64,000 bases of DNA, taken from positions 1,423,001-1,487,000 of the forward strand of contig JACATO010002131.1 of the NCBI GenBank assembly GCA_018389105.1. Direction: 5' to 3'. The notes beneath the pieces were generated by a model. It did no database searches, was not told the DNA's origin, and was given only the letters and a program-made list of their open reading frames with translations. The stretch is from Nautilus pompilius (Eukaryota; Mollusca; Cephalopoda; Nautilida; Nautilidae). The position numbers were made by a program, and so were the translations under genes. Below are positions 12,201-27,200 of this stretch, in pieces; within the stretch, counting starts at the first letter, position 1, and every line of letters begins with the position of its first letter.

Positions 12201-15200
12201 AAATAAATGATAAACAGTTTTTGTATTTAGTTAGTGGATTTTGTGTGAGGTTCCTTGTCTTGTGCTGAAGTGTATTTCGGACATTTTTTACAGTTTTGTA
12301 AATATTTTTATTTTTTTCCATTTTTCTTGCAGGCACCGACACCAGAGTACAGCACTAAATTTAGAATTGACACAGTATCTAATATCGGGGAGATTAGGCT
12401 AAATGAGGCCCTGGACTATGAAACTCATACGTTTTACCAGTTTGAAATAACTGCAACAGTAAGCATTTGTTTTCTTGAAATATTTTTTCTGTGGGCAATG
12501 GCAAGTATAAGGAGAGAGGGGCATGGAATAAAAATACATAGCATGTTAACCTATTTCCTACTGGATTCATATAGTACCTCTGAAAAATATTCCATCTCAC
12601 TTTTTTGAATCCCCTTTTTCTTGGACAGGAATGGTCATCATATTATCCACCAACCAAATAAGAGACTGACTACTTTATTTTGACATATTTGGCCATTTTG
12701 GAATGTGTCAGTGAATTCTATCTGATAGGAACCATCTTAGCTGGCAATTGTAGCTATGATAAAACAGTTGTCAAGAAAAGACAATAACAACACAATGAAA
12801 AAAAATCTGGTTAAAACAGAGAATCTTGTGGCGTGGAACCCTTTGTCCTTTTGAAATAATGAGATGTTAATCCAGTAGCGGTGCCGCTACAAAATGTGAC
12901 ACCTGTGGTGCTGCAGGAGGGTGAGAAAACTCCCAAAGGTAATTTAGCATGATGACTGAAAAAAATTTAACTTTTCACAGCTTTGTTATTTACTTAATAC
13001 ATTACAATTTTAAATGTGATTGGAATTGTCTTTTTTGACATCCTCTTCAGAATTATTTACTCCCTCTTCTATTTTAAAAATTAATTTGTAACTTTTTCTT
13101 GCTTTCGTCTTTGGATCCACCTAGAAGTGAAAACAACAATCTGACAGGCTAAGAGGCATAAAAAAAGTTTGTTTTTTTTTTTTTTTTTAAATAGCAGAAA
13201 CATATTCATAAAATCAAAATAGTTTGTGAAAAACATGTACTTGTACATTTGATAAAACTTTAAATATCACCTACCCTCAAAATTTTAGTTTTTGTAATGA
13301 TAGTGATGTTGGGGGATGTGAGAAAGCCAAGGCTCAACCGCAACTGAATGCAACTTGGTAGGCTGGCTGGCCCACTCCAGCTGTTTGCTGAAAGGTACAT
13401 AGTCTATCACAATTCAATTACACACACACACCATTTGTTAGCAATTTCAAAATGTCTGGGGCTTCTCACACACTACCCAACCATTTCTGGCTTAATTAAG
13501 GACTTTATTAAGCAATAACCCCCTCATATAAAATCATAGCACAATAATAAGCCTGAACAGATTTTTTTATATACTGGTTTGTTTTGTTTTTTTACATTTA
13601 TCTAATTTCCTTTTGATAAATTTCTCTTTAATAGGTTCCTTTTGCTGGTGTATTATGTGAACACGATCATAATTAGTGTTCTTCATGGATTCTCTCTCTC
13701 TCTCTCTCTCGGATGCTTCTTTTCGGAAGTGCTAATCATTGCAAATCAACTTCATGGTAGCAAAACCTTGCTTGTGTGCACAAATTCTTGTAAAATAAAC
13801 ACTTGATGAATGGCCAAAATTATTGTATCACTTGGAATATGCTTTCTTTTTTACCCCTATAGTGTAATTATACTTGCCATAACTAATACTATTTTTTGTT
13901 TCTATGTTACCATTTATGTATTTTAGTTAAAATAAATATTTTTGAGGAAAAAAACAAAATTGTGGAGTTTACGCCATATTACTTAATTTATTGTAGAGAT
14001 ACAACCATTAATACATCAAGGGCATTTACTCCTGTAAATGTCAGAATAATACTTAATTGGCTTGATTACATCAAAACTGCATTTCATACATTGTCATGTG
14101 CATGATAAATTAAAAAAATATATGGTCATGCAATGATTTTGATCATCACTTTATGGTCAGAAAAATAGATATAAATTTGTTTGTTTGTTTGCTTTGTGCT
14201 ATTTTAGGTTCACTTGTTACAAAGGATCCATAGCTTGAACCTTTATAAATATTTTTGTAGGCTGGTTGCCCATCCATTGGCGTTTCTCTTTTTTTTTTTT
14301 TTTGTTTGTTTAATAATAGAGCAGCAGATAACTCCTGGAGCAGTTTGCTGCCTAATGCGGTTATTCATTTTGATTGTCTATTTAGTAAAATACTTTGGAC
14401 AGATATTTTGAAAGGACAGAGGCTTTATATGAAGCTTGAAGACTCTCTGCATCATGTGTACTGTAGCTCACCATAACTATGGCTGATTACTGAATTTTGT
14501 TTTTTTTTTTTTATTACTAAAGCAGAATTAGATTATATTTGTTATAAATGTCCATTTCTTTTTTCTTTTTTCTCTCTTGCTTTTTAAATTTAGGACGGAG
14601 GTAATCTGAGCAGCAAAGCAGATTTTGTGGTCACAGTTCTGGATGTTCAGGATACTCCACCGCGTTTTGTCAACCTGCCTTACAGCATACAAATCTTGGA
14701 GAACGTTTCTGTTGTATGTTGTGCATACGATTTTCTGTTTTTGGTCCTTAGTTCATACATTGCTACTGTTGTGTACGTAGACTTTGCTCCATCGACATTA
14801 CCGCCACCAGGGAGGGGTGACTGAAAGGAGAAGGAAAAAAGAAGCAGTTAGCTCTATCAGAAGTTAGTGAGTTGGTTCAGGCTCCAGTCACTTTATTGGT
14901 TGGAATACAACTAACCCTGCCCTGCATTTCTGTGCAGTGTTATTTTTGGACTATTCAAGTGTATGGCAAACCAAAAACAGTTCTCAGAAACAGGCTCTGC
15001 TGATGATGAAAGAAAAAGATTACCAAAACATGGATTTGTTAGTTGCATTAGTAGTATGAAGATGATTGCAAAAGCCACTAATGTCCATTAACATCACATC
15101 ACCTCCAATATTTTGCCATTCTTATTAGGCAGTCATTGGAAAGTCACGGTTACTGTGCTCTATTAGACAAAAATGTCTCCCAGAAAAATTACTTGAAGAT

Positions 15201-18200
15201 TGAAAATAATGAAATAGTGAAGACTTATGCACAGACACACAGACAGACAGAGAGGCATAATGTTCATGCATAGATACATACATGAAGAATGCCAACTATT
15301 ATGGGCAGTACACAATTGAAATATTCTATATATCTAGTACATGAATGAATGTGTTGCAGTAAGTTTGTTAGAACTTTATCACTTGAGACATTTTTTATCA
15401 GAATATTTCTTCTTAATTTTCATTGCAGAATCCATGGTTAAGGATGCTGGTTTATATATTTCTTAAAAAATGTGTTATGGAAGGTTAGAAATATAAGCCA
15501 TTTTATTAGCCTTGACTAAGTGCATTCTATATTTTAAATGCTTGCTACATTAAAGAAATCAAGATTTTGTTTTTGATTATTATTGTTGTTGTTTTTATTC
15601 TTATACTAAATAATGGATGCAGATTTTGTGGAATTTTTTCATGGACAAAAGTATTTTAAAATTTAAACAGCAGTAATATAGTTTTTAAATATTCAAATGA
15701 CTTGTATATTGTAATTATTATTATTCTTTTGGCATTTAAAGGCCATTTGCTGGGGGGGTTAGGAAAAATATCAAAAAATTCCAAATTTTACCTTTAAACA
15801 GACAAGATTTGTTTGACTGCATCATCTTAAATATTAATATTATTAATAATAATAAGTTCCTTTTTCTAAAATTTCAGGGTACAAAAGTTCTGCAGGTAAC
15901 TGCAATTGATGGGGACAGAGGTGTGTCTAATTCTCTTACCTACAAATTTGTAGATGGTAAATATTTGTTTTTTTCTGTCTTTGTTTTTAAATACAAAATA
16001 ACTGGACACTTTTACTTACTTATTTTTTTATGGGGAGGATATTTTTTTTTTCTATTTTATTCTGTTTTTCAGTGTTCTAGTTAGTTTAGCTTTTCTCTGT
16101 TGGTTATCTGTTAAAAGAAGAAAAAGTGTCAGAGTCATTCCTGCACTCTCAGGTGTCAGTGTCGTTTCGTGACTGGCTGCTTCGTTGTCGCAGGTCCTGT
16201 GTTGTTCTCATTCTTATCAGAGTTATCACTGTTGTATTTTGCAGGAAAGTTTGAAAACTTCTTAATTAATCGTACCAGCGGGTGGATCACCGTGAAGAAT
16301 ACACTGGACAGAGATTCCAAAAAAATTCAGAACACGGGTGGAGTGTACGCAATGACCGTCATGGTAAGGTTGCACTGATCGTAGCTTCTGCCACTTAACT
16401 AACTACAGATTTGTTCCATTTTAATTTTCTTTAAAATTGCTTTTTAACAAAATGGAATGAATGAGACTCTTGATTAAACATTGGAGACCATGCTTTTTTA
16501 ATGTATATCCCTTCTTCAAGCCTGCATGTCAACACCAGCACAAAACACCTGATCTAGTTTCCTAAAACAAATGGAGGACAGCAGAGCACAGGGCTTACCT
16601 GAAGTCCTTGCAAAAAGTCCATATTAGAACCTTTCTTCTAGCTGTTGGGGGGAAACTGACATGGTCCACTGGTGAAAAAGACAGAAGAAATCATGCCAGA
16701 GAGGTACATGAGAAAAGCAAATCCTGACCAAAACTCAAATTGAACTCTAAATTCTGGCAGTATTTTGAGTTAACCACTGGACCACCATATCCCACAATGT
16801 ATATCAGTACCTTTTCCGATTCTTACTGCTAAACACAAACTATTAAATACATATAAAAATTTTATTATTTATTCTCTATTTTATATACACAACATATGAA
16901 TAACATGAGAAACATGCATAATTTTTTTAAAGCACAATGGCCAATTTGCTCATGCTTAATGAATTGGTTTGAAACCCAAAACCAGTACTAAAAAGTCTCT
17001 CTCTCTCTTTCCAGTACACAAATATCATTTCAGTTGTAACACACTTGTTCTCTGTGTCATAAATTTTAACATCATTTTTTGTTGTTTGCATTATTAGGTT
17101 TGGCATTTTTTTTACCGAAGCTCTACTATGCTGTTAACTTTTAGTTCATGGTCTTCTGGTCAGATTCTGTATGCTGCCACGTTAATGAAGAACAAATATT
17201 TATTATTCTCTAATTAAGCTAATTATCTATAATCATGAACCTGTTCTTATGCAAGTAGTGGTTGCACAAGGTGGGAGAAGAAAAAAATTGCTGACTAGCT
17301 ACTTAATCTCTTAATATGTATAGCATTATCATTGTTTACTCCACCGTTGACTTTTTTTCACAGTTATAATCATTTTTAATGCTGTAAATCATTGTTTTTT
17401 GTTTTATATTCTATTTAAATATGTTATACAGTTTTATTATAATTTTTAGGTTTATCTATATGATTATCTCATGCTATTTACATAGGCAGAAGAAGGCAAT
17501 GAGACCCAGCCTCAACATGGTAACACAACAGCCATTACACTAGTGAAGATTACCGTGCTTGATATCAATGACAATGGTCCACAATTCAACAAGCAGTCTT
17601 ACACAGCCAGCATCATGGAGAACCTTCATAAAGGGGTTCCAATCTCGTTCAGTGCAGGCACAAATATGAATGTTACTGATCGTGATCAGGTTTGTATGTT
17701 GGTTTTTCAATGAAAACCTGCACGGGAAAGATTCATTTCTTTGTGGTTTGACAAGATTAACCTCCTCCACCAGTTACAACTTTTAATGGCTGCCTTGTTT
17801 TAAAAAAAAACATTTTTCTAAAGCTTCATTTAGATGTAAGATTGAATGCCAATATAAATAATGGGAGGCTTGCATATATGTGTTTAAATTGTGCTTTTTT
17901 TTTCCCTCAGAGTGCATAATGCCTATATAGAGACTTGACATAAGTAAATAGACACTGCCTGTGACTCAGATAGGCAATTTCTTTCATATGATAAGCAAAT
18001 GATTGCAAGATATAAGAACAGGCAGACCAGGGGAAGCATCAGTCTGCAGACACCAATGATATGAACAGGAATGGAACTTGTGGACTTTTGAAAAGGATTT
18101 TATAATTGATCAAACAAATGTATGTTGGTAGGAGTCAGCAAGAAAGTTTCAAGGCACTGGATATTCTGCCATTGACTTTTAACAGGGTGAATGGCCAGTT

Positions 18201-21200
18201 TAAAAGAAGCCACAAAATGTCTATTTATACACATTCTAAATGCCCTACTTTATCCTGTGGAGAGGAGTGTGGAAGTTAAACTCTGGCAATTAGCTGTAAA
18301 TATCCAGGTGTCCACAGGAATCATCAGGTTATCTCAACAGCATAAGGCTGAATAGAAGAGCAGTAAGATGCAAATCACACTTTACCCCATGTAATATCAG
18401 TCATTGACTGCAATAGGCAACACATATGCTTACCATGTTCTCCTGTCTTGGATCCAGTTTGATGCAGTTCTCAAACAAGGTTGTGGATGGGAATGGTGTG
18501 CCCAACACTGGAATTTTCATTATTAAACTATCTGCAAGCCAAAACAAAATATGGCACACTGCCTGTTATTGTGATGGATGCAATTTTGGCTACTGGGCAG
18601 TTGCAGTTGGTCTGTGAAAGAACTGTAACCTCTACTCAATACATCAGCATTTTCCTAGAAGGATTTTTGCCTCTTTATAATTGCTAACTGTCTAAAGAGG
18701 GCAGTATTTATATGGAAGATAGTGCCCCAGCTTACATCACCTGTCCATTGATAGGATGGGGAAAGAGTCAGGGATTTACAACTGTCATAGCCAGGCCAAT
18801 CACTGGACATAAACCCGACCAAGGCTATCATTAATCAATTCCTGTGAACAAAAGTGTCTTCATTAATCTACTTCTTGTGAATGAATACAGTTATCTGCCA
18901 AGAATACACTGCAATCTCTGCAGATTAACATTGCTGATCTTGTCAATACATTATGTTGCTGTTTTGCATAAGGAAAATGGCTGCAACACAAAGTATTCAC
19001 TCCACTCATATTTTACTAGCACTATTCATTGTTCCCGAATTAAATAGGTGGTTCTTCCAAACTTGGATGTCTATTTACTTAAGTTTAATCTCTATTCATT
19101 TCTTTTATGGATGGGGTCATTTGGTGAGGACATCAGCTCTAGGGACCAGTCATGTTGTCTTGAATGACTGATGATAGAACCCATGTAATGTTTTTAATAA
19201 AAGACATCACTCATGATATAGACTTGTCCAACAAGTAGTAGCGAAAGATCTTTCACATTTGTTTCTGGATAGAAAAGCAAAGTATCCACAAACAAGAAAA
19301 ACCTTTTTCTTTTTCTTTTTTTAAAGAAACCTTACACACATGTACTGGTACTGTAAAAAAAGCCATGTTGTTGCCAAAATTAAATGTTTAACTCAGCTCA
19401 ATCACATAGTGAGCCAATACACTTATACACTTCAATTTCACTGCTGGATCTTTACTATTAACATATCTTTTTTGTCTTTTACCTGATTATAGTTCATCAG
19501 TCACTGATTTTTTAAATGAAAAAATTTGTGAATAAATTCATTTTTGTTTGTTTTCAACTGAAACCAAGTGTATTTTTTCAGTTTTAAAAGTTTTGATTTT
19601 TTTTTTTTTTTGCTACTTGTTTGTAGGGAAGGAATAGCCATTTTGTTTTAACTGTGGAGAAGAATAATAATTTTTATTATGACTTTGCGCCACTTCAAAG
19701 AGAGGTATTCGGTGAGACAACTGTTCTTCTGCGGGTTAACAACTCATCTATTTTGGATTATGAAACAACAAAATTCATTACATTTCAGGTTGGTTAAAAT
19801 TCTCATTTCTGCTCCATCAGCATCTCATTGTATCAGCCACTGTGACATTATCTCAATGCAGAGGAATTGGAAAGTATCCTATAAGGGCTAACAGTGGACT
19901 GTTAAGTCATCTGCACTTCATCTTTAATGACTGCCACATGGAACCGAAAAGTCCATTTTGACATGGCATATACTTGATATCGAATGTGAAAAATAAGATA
20001 CTAAATAATAAATAAAGATAGCCTTTTGGTTTATTATGTTGCCAGTCATTAAAGTTCTTTTTTAATGGTGTTTCCCTCCCAAATGCTTAAAGGGTGATAG
20101 ACCTTTTTTTTTTTAAAAAAGAAAAATTTATGCATAATTCTGCTATTTTTTTCTTTTCTTTTGCTTAAATACAAAGAAGAATTTGTAGAACTATTTTGGA
20201 TGGCTCGCTCTGACGCAGGTGAAGTCTCAAATATATGCCAAAACAATAGACCACATGCTCATCAAATTTGCACTCAGAAGACATAATATTGTTTTGTTTC
20301 TTGACAGTTGAGTTTAAATGAGTCATGACTAAAAAATTCACCTTAAAATGTATTTATTTACTACTTTTTATTTTGTAAGGTGGTGGCTCGTGAAGTTGAA
20401 ACAGCTGAGAGAAGATCTAGTACGGCGACTGTGTCATTAACTATTGAAGACATGAATGATAATGCACCAGTGTTTAGCAAAGAAACCTATTTGGAGACAG
20501 TCAGAGAAGATGCCATCCTTAACTTCTCGATCTCTACAATAGCTGTAAGTATGAGGTGTTAAAGGCTATAATAATAAACTGATAAGAAGGATTCTAGGAT
20601 GCTGGCACAGCTCTAAGAAGAGAAAAATTTGTTATCTGATCACTTTTTGTCTTTTTTTATATTTCATTTTCCTATCCTGAGGGGCTGTGAAGGATGGGTG
20701 GGCCTAAACCCACTGAAGGATAGCACACAGATGAGGAGTCCATCAGAAACACCTTGAGGTGTGTCTGAAAGTGGAGTGGCAGCTAAACTTCAGTAATACA
20801 ATACAGGCTTGTGCCTCTGCAATTATTTTGTGATCCTGACATACCAGCAATAACCAAGTATTATTTATAGATTTCTCACAACATAAATGGATTCTCTGAG
20901 TTTGTTTGTTTGTTTTTCTTTCTGAAATTCCACTGCTTAGGTTGACAATGTGATTAGATAGAGATGAACGTTAAGAAATTACCAATAGATAAATATGAAC
21001 ATTGTCTGCTGGTCTTGTTTTTAGGTTTGATCCTAAAATTTTTATCTGTTCCCTCTGTGTTCAAATGGATGAAACATCCAGGTTCACTGTGTACAAATGC
21101 ATTAATAACAGAGTTTGTTTTCTTGTAGGCTACTGATGCTGACACTGGCTCGTATGGAGAGATCACTTACTTGCTTAAAGGGGACAACAGCAAGTAAGTA

Positions 21201-24200
21201 GAACATGGGAGAGTTTACACGTGAATCAAAATCATCCTTGAAATAAATGGAACTCCAATTTTATTGATCAGGTAGCAAGTAAATGCTGAGTTTCACAATT
21301 ACTGCGTGTAGGTGCCGGTCTTCTGATGCGCATCACATTGTGGCCTCATTAATGGCTGCCTACAAAACAGGTGAAAGCAGCCAAATGAAAGAAACTAATT
21401 TCATCATTGTTGTTGTATTTGTTTTTGTTTAAAGTTAATCTGTACACCTTTTCACTTAACAATCAATAAATATGCAGTTTTCTTTTTTGTGGAAGAAGTT
21501 TAATTCAAAAGGAACAAAAAAAATTTTTTTTCTGTATTTTAATAAGCAGAAATATAATGTTAATTATTTTTTAAACTTAATCTTAATCCTTAAATAAGCA
21601 TTAACCAGAGTCTGTTAAGCTTCTGTATAGAACCTCACCCAACTACCCTTAAAATCTTCAGGTTGAGCCATAGGGGGCTGTGACCTTTTGTAAAGACAAG
21701 TGTATCACTCCAACTCCATGTGTTAAGTGTAATAATTTAGACTAAGTCTGACTTCCTTTAAAAATAGCTGGGAAAATAAATACTAAGAAAATCAGCGGAA
21801 AAATGTGGCTGTGTTAGTTTTCCATGGAGGTAAGGTTAGCTGGCCTAAACAGTTGTGACCTATGAATGATATAGATGCTTTTCGTGCCTGTTAATTCAGC
21901 AGCATAGCCAACTGAATAGCTACTCACAAATGGTTACACTTAGTTACACAAACTTGCAACAAGATAAAGAATATTATGCTCTACAAATTTTATAAACTTC
22001 CTTAATTTTGCATGTAATCTATTTCATTTTTTTTTTTTTCCAAACAGGTTCTCTGTGTCTCCAAAGACTGGAGTTATTTCCGTGAATGGCATTCTTGATC
22101 GAGAACTGAGAGATGCTTATTATATGACCCTTGAAGCCAAAGACGGAGGTGGATTTCGCACAGCAGTGCCATTAACGATTAACATCGAGGATGTCAACGA
22201 CAATGCCCCCATCTTCAAAAGAACTGATTATGGTGACATTGTCCAGGAAGGAAAGACAAGATTTTCCCGTCGCTTGGCTGTTGAGGTGTGCTTGAGAAAT
22301 ATGCACGCAAACCTGAAACACCTCACCACAGATTTGCTTTAGATGACTCAATGTTCTGACCCTTTTTTTTTTTCAGTGATGTACAGCTGACCTGAAACTG
22401 CAGAAACAGATCTTTAGGGAACTGTTTCTTTTCTCATCTGCTGCCTTTGTTAGGGCAAACTGAACTTGGAGCACTGATTAACTATATTTCTGTTTATTAC
22501 CAATTCAAGTGCCTAGATGCTGTTTATAATGATACATTCTGAGATATTGGAGTCCTGGTCAAAGGAGTTGTAATTATCATCCAGCTTGTTCAAGACACTT
22601 TCATGCCGCTGAATGCATAACATACAAACCACAGTCTCATTTTTTTTGTATTTGTAGTCTTAGCTTTTAGCAGTTAGCTTGAAGTATTAAAATTTTTCTT
22701 GTAAAGAAAATAGAGACAAACAGGCATATAAAATATTTCAGGTTATTATCATAAGTACAAGTCAGAAAGCAAGCACTGTCAACTAATTAAATCAGAAATA
22801 TTTTAGTAAATATGTAGCATCTGCATGGGATGCTTTTCCAGGTTAAGTAATTGATGTGGAAAGTTTGGAAATTTTGAAAAAAAACATTTAATTTTCTCTT
22901 GTTTTTTTTATACCAAAGGTGGTTTTGTATTGTAAGTTCCCTTTGATAAGTACACCCGTGAAATATACAGGAAAGCTCCTCAAAGATTTAAAGACCTTTG
23001 ATCTGTCTGAATATCTACTTTAGTTGTTTGTTTGTTTTTTTTTCAAATAAATCTACTGAAACTTGTATAGTGTATTAAATGGAAGTGAAATCCTATTCTG
23101 GTTCCTCTCTACCTGTTTGTTTATTTGCTATGTTCTTGGACTAACTAACTAGCTATATATATATATATAAGTTGCAACTAATCAGGACACTTCCTCTCTA
23201 GGTTTAAAAATTTTGAAGCCAAGACACCAGATAAACTGAATAATTTGTTTCTTTCTACAAGCTTTAAACCGTAATGTTTTTTAACATCTCGATATGATCC
23301 CTTCTCAGACATCTATAAACCAAGCTAGGACGTCGTAGCCATGTTTCATAATCAAAAGATTTGAAGCTCTAGAAGTATTCTACTAAACTAGCATTGCACA
23401 CTTTTGAATTTAGATGCCTTTTTTTAAAAAAAAAAGTAATATTATTTCAGTTCTTTTTATATAAGGGGAAACTAACTGGTTTATAGATGTTTTCACTGGG
23501 ATATGTCTGAAGCATTCAACAAAATTATTGACAAAGAAGCCATAGATAGGTTGTTTGTTTGTTTTTTTAACTTCAGCTTTAAAGCATGTTTGTACACACA
23601 TTGTTGTTTGTTTGTTGTTGGTTTTTATAATGAAGAAGTTTCTGTAATTTCATGAAATATTTTGTTTATTTTTATTTAGGCCATGGACAATGACAAGCCC
23701 GGGACAAATAACAGTCAGGTTAAGTACAAGATAGCTTCAGCTTCCAGGAATCTTCACACCAACTTCTCTATTAATGAAGACACAGGGGAAATAACTCTCA
23801 ATTCAGCATTAGATTATGAAAAACTAGATAAAACGCTGAGAGGTAAAATAATCCTTTCAATCATCTGCCATGATCTTGGTGTTCCACAAAAATCATCAAC
23901 TACAAATTTGACAGTTACTGTTGAGGCAAGTAAAATAGACTTTAAGTAAAAAATTTTTGTTTTTTCCTTATCTTTTCTAAGAGCTTGTGGTGACTATAGG
24001 TTATCATTCATTTTATGATTGTTATTAATTTTATATATTGTGGGAATCTTCCTACACTCATGCATGTTACTGCTGTGTTGATATAATAGGGCTCTATGTG
24101 CATGGCTTTTACATGAGTGAATATATGTCATCCCCACTTCCAGTGAAAGAGTAGATTTTTTTAAAGAAATAATCTGAATACCCCAAAACTAGAGCCCACT

Positions 24201-27200
24201 CTTTACATTTTTGGCTGAGTCAATTAATTAGAAAAGTATCTCAGTTTATGAATTCATGTTAGGTCCAATGGTAGAATGCTAGTCAAGTGAGTTGAAGGCT
24301 CAGGTTGGAATCTTGACTGGGACCAGTCTAGGCTTGGCACAGCATAGTTTCTCCTCGGCTTTTTCCCCAGCCAGCTACTTGATTTTTCTCTGAGCTCTCC
24401 ATTTTCATCTTACATCTAAGAGATGAAAGGTTCTAGTAGGGACTTTGTGCAGTAAGTGCATAGCATCTTTCAAATCTTGTTCCCCCTCTGCTTGGTTTAG
24501 GAAACTGATACGAGGGTGTTTCCTTAGGTGCACCAATGTCAGCACGCATGTTTGAAGATGATACCAGCAGAATTGACCTGGTCTTTGAAAAATACAAACA
24601 AAAAAGGACTTTAGTTCACAGCTGGTGTGAAGTTTTGATTTGGTACTAGAAACTGGTTAGAACTTTGATTTATTTTATTTTTTAAAATTCTTTCTACAGG
24701 GATGGAGTTCATTTTTTAAAGTAGCAATTTAGAACAATATTGCAGTGTTCTTCTGTGTGTTATCATCTTTCTCCAGATTGTACATAAAACTATTTTCATT
24801 CTGTAAAGCACAGGCATCTATGGATTTCTTTTTCAGGAGATGGGGCAAAATGACAACATAGTTACAGGATAAATTAAGTATGGGAGGGGCAGTGCCTTGT
24901 ATAGTATTTTTGTATGTCGCTACTCTCTTTCTGGCCTTTTGCTGAGTACAGTCAGTCTCATGATTTCTTGCCCAATTCATCGTGCACTAGTGAGTGTGGT
25001 GAGCCGGGCAAAAAATATCATCATCATTACACTATCACCACCAACTTCCCACCCCTCTTGTGGGTGCCCATGCTGCAAAATATATTTAATATAATCAGTA
25101 AAAATGGACTTTTAGCAGCTATGTCAGCTTTGTAAGTAAATAAGATGACAATGAAAATAGAAAGTTTTACTGCTGATGTTTTACATGGATCCATAGTTTG
25201 ATCTGGAAGGGAGATAACTCATTTCCTGAAGTGTAATAGAGGTTGAGAAATGTACACTTAGGTTGTGTGAAATGGATTTTAAACATTAATTGCCATATTT
25301 GAATAATATTTAAATTTATATAAAATATTATCATCTGACCTTTTACCTCTGAAAGGAGCTCAGAACATTCATGCAGTGTAAGGATATATTACTACTATTT
25401 ATAAGTCAATGCTAATCAAAAATGCACATAAATAAATAATTAAATATTCCCATATTGTAACTTTGCAGGCACCATTGTCTATTCCAATTTTAACTTTTTT
25501 GAGGTAAGAGTTAAAAAAAAAAAAGCAATGACATTAGAACTTGTAGAAACATCTCACAGTACATTATTTTGCATAGCTTTGACTCTATGTAGCATTATGC
25601 ACAACGGTGACACATACAAAGTTGCTTGTAGTCTTCTTGGCAGGAGAGCTAAGGTATGCATGTTTCAAAAAGTATCAGTAGTGAAAATCTCTTAAAATTA
25701 CCATTATATAAAGGAAAGTTATTACAAATGCTTTTCGTTATGCAGTACATTAAGTCAATTTTGTTATGGTAGTTTTAACACAGTGCTCTAGTTATTTAGT
25801 GCATCTATTGATCAGAAAGATAAAATAACCTTTGATAAAACCTAAAATGCATTTTAAAACTAGATACAAGTAAAATTTTGGGGAAAGAGTGATGCTCGGT
25901 TAAGCCATATTTGTTGCTGACTATTTTTGCTATGTAAGCAGTCAGGCCCCAAAAATTTGTTTTGTTGAGTGGGGTTGTGGAATAGAAGACTGAAAGAGCA
26001 ACAGGGGAAACTAATAAGTTTAGTAATCAAGCATGGTGCAACCAAAACATGTTAATAAACATACTGAAAAAGTCACTTATTAGGTCTTGGTCCCACTATA
26101 TATTGACATTAGTTATAAATGTTTTCCCATTTTTAATAGTTAGTTTATTTATTTATTGTTTTCTTAATCTCTATAAATTATAAAGTATAGTAATATTTGA
26201 GAGCAACCAACCAATTTCACCAGCATCACATTGTTCTCTAAAAATGCTTAGCAGTATACCCTAAGGAAAGTGTGGAATGGTGTCTTTTGTTTGTTTTATT
26301 AAACAAATGTTTCTCATGATTCTTTAACATCCTAGGATGAAAACGATAATGCACCAACATTTTTGAGGCCTCTCTATAAAGCAAACGTATCAGAAGGTGC
26401 CACTCCAGGTAAGATTTCGTTAATGATTATCGCATACTTTTAAAAAAAAGGTGTTAACATTTGGCAAGAGTTGCCAGTAAACTTATCAAGTCACACATGT
26501 ACACGGTGAATGATTGTGTCACTAATTTATAAGGTTTTACAATGTTTCATGCACACAAGTTGTTCCCGCCCATTTGCACATACCAGATTTCAGTTCAGTT
26601 TTTGTCTCTAAGATTTAAACTCGATTCTCAAATATTTTGTCACATATTGGAATAAAATTGTGGATGTTGGTATGTGAGACTAACTTATGATATTTTGAAA
26701 ATCATTCATTGCTTATTTCTTTTCAATGTTGAGGGTTAATTGCTGGGCCAAAACTAAACTGGAAAACATTAAATTACTATTAGATTTTAAATTGTATTCA
26801 GTGTGAAAGATGTTTCCATTAATAATCCACATGATCACAGGTTTGAGATCAGAAGGATTTTGTGAAAATACCTAATAGAATTTTAAAACATGATCATTTT
26901 CTTATCCCATCCATGATGACTTTCTGCTCTCTTATAATTAAACTTAAAAGAAAAATCAGCTTTTGTAAAAGGTGGACCTGCCACGTAGTCAAATTTGGAG
27001 GAATACTGCACCTGCCTCTCTCACCTAAGAGGTTTCAGAACTATTTTCTTTCTAGACGTTTATGTGGAACACACTCTTACTAACGACATTATTTGTAACA
27101 AAAAATATAAAAACAAAGTTGGTCTGGAAAAAACTTTTACAGAGATACTTCATCAGTGTCAATGGTCCATTGTTGGGCTGCTGGACTCTCCTTAGTTTTC

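Larger units (their letters stand above)
8966..12332 (+). other. CDH23: Intron 5 (3.4 kb)
   Basis: It contains a possible 152-bp hAT MITE (9845-9996), a Tigger/pogo-type MITE (11488-11986) and a GC-richer patch at about 9470-9720 that is open on both strands but resembles no protein I know. The rest is AT-rich. Confidence 0.65.
23926..26335 (+). other. CDH23: Intron 15 (2.4 kb, GC-AG)
   Basis: The intron begins GCAAGT and ends ATCCTAG. It holds a plus-strand SINE-like copy (24260-24530) and a second dispersed repeat copy (about 24890-25060). No exon was found. Confidence 0.65.

Noticed and set aside
23930-23935. GT donor (GTAAAA) for exon 15
   Set aside because: Joining it to exon 16 creates a stop codon; the GC donor four bases upstream keeps frame and linker.
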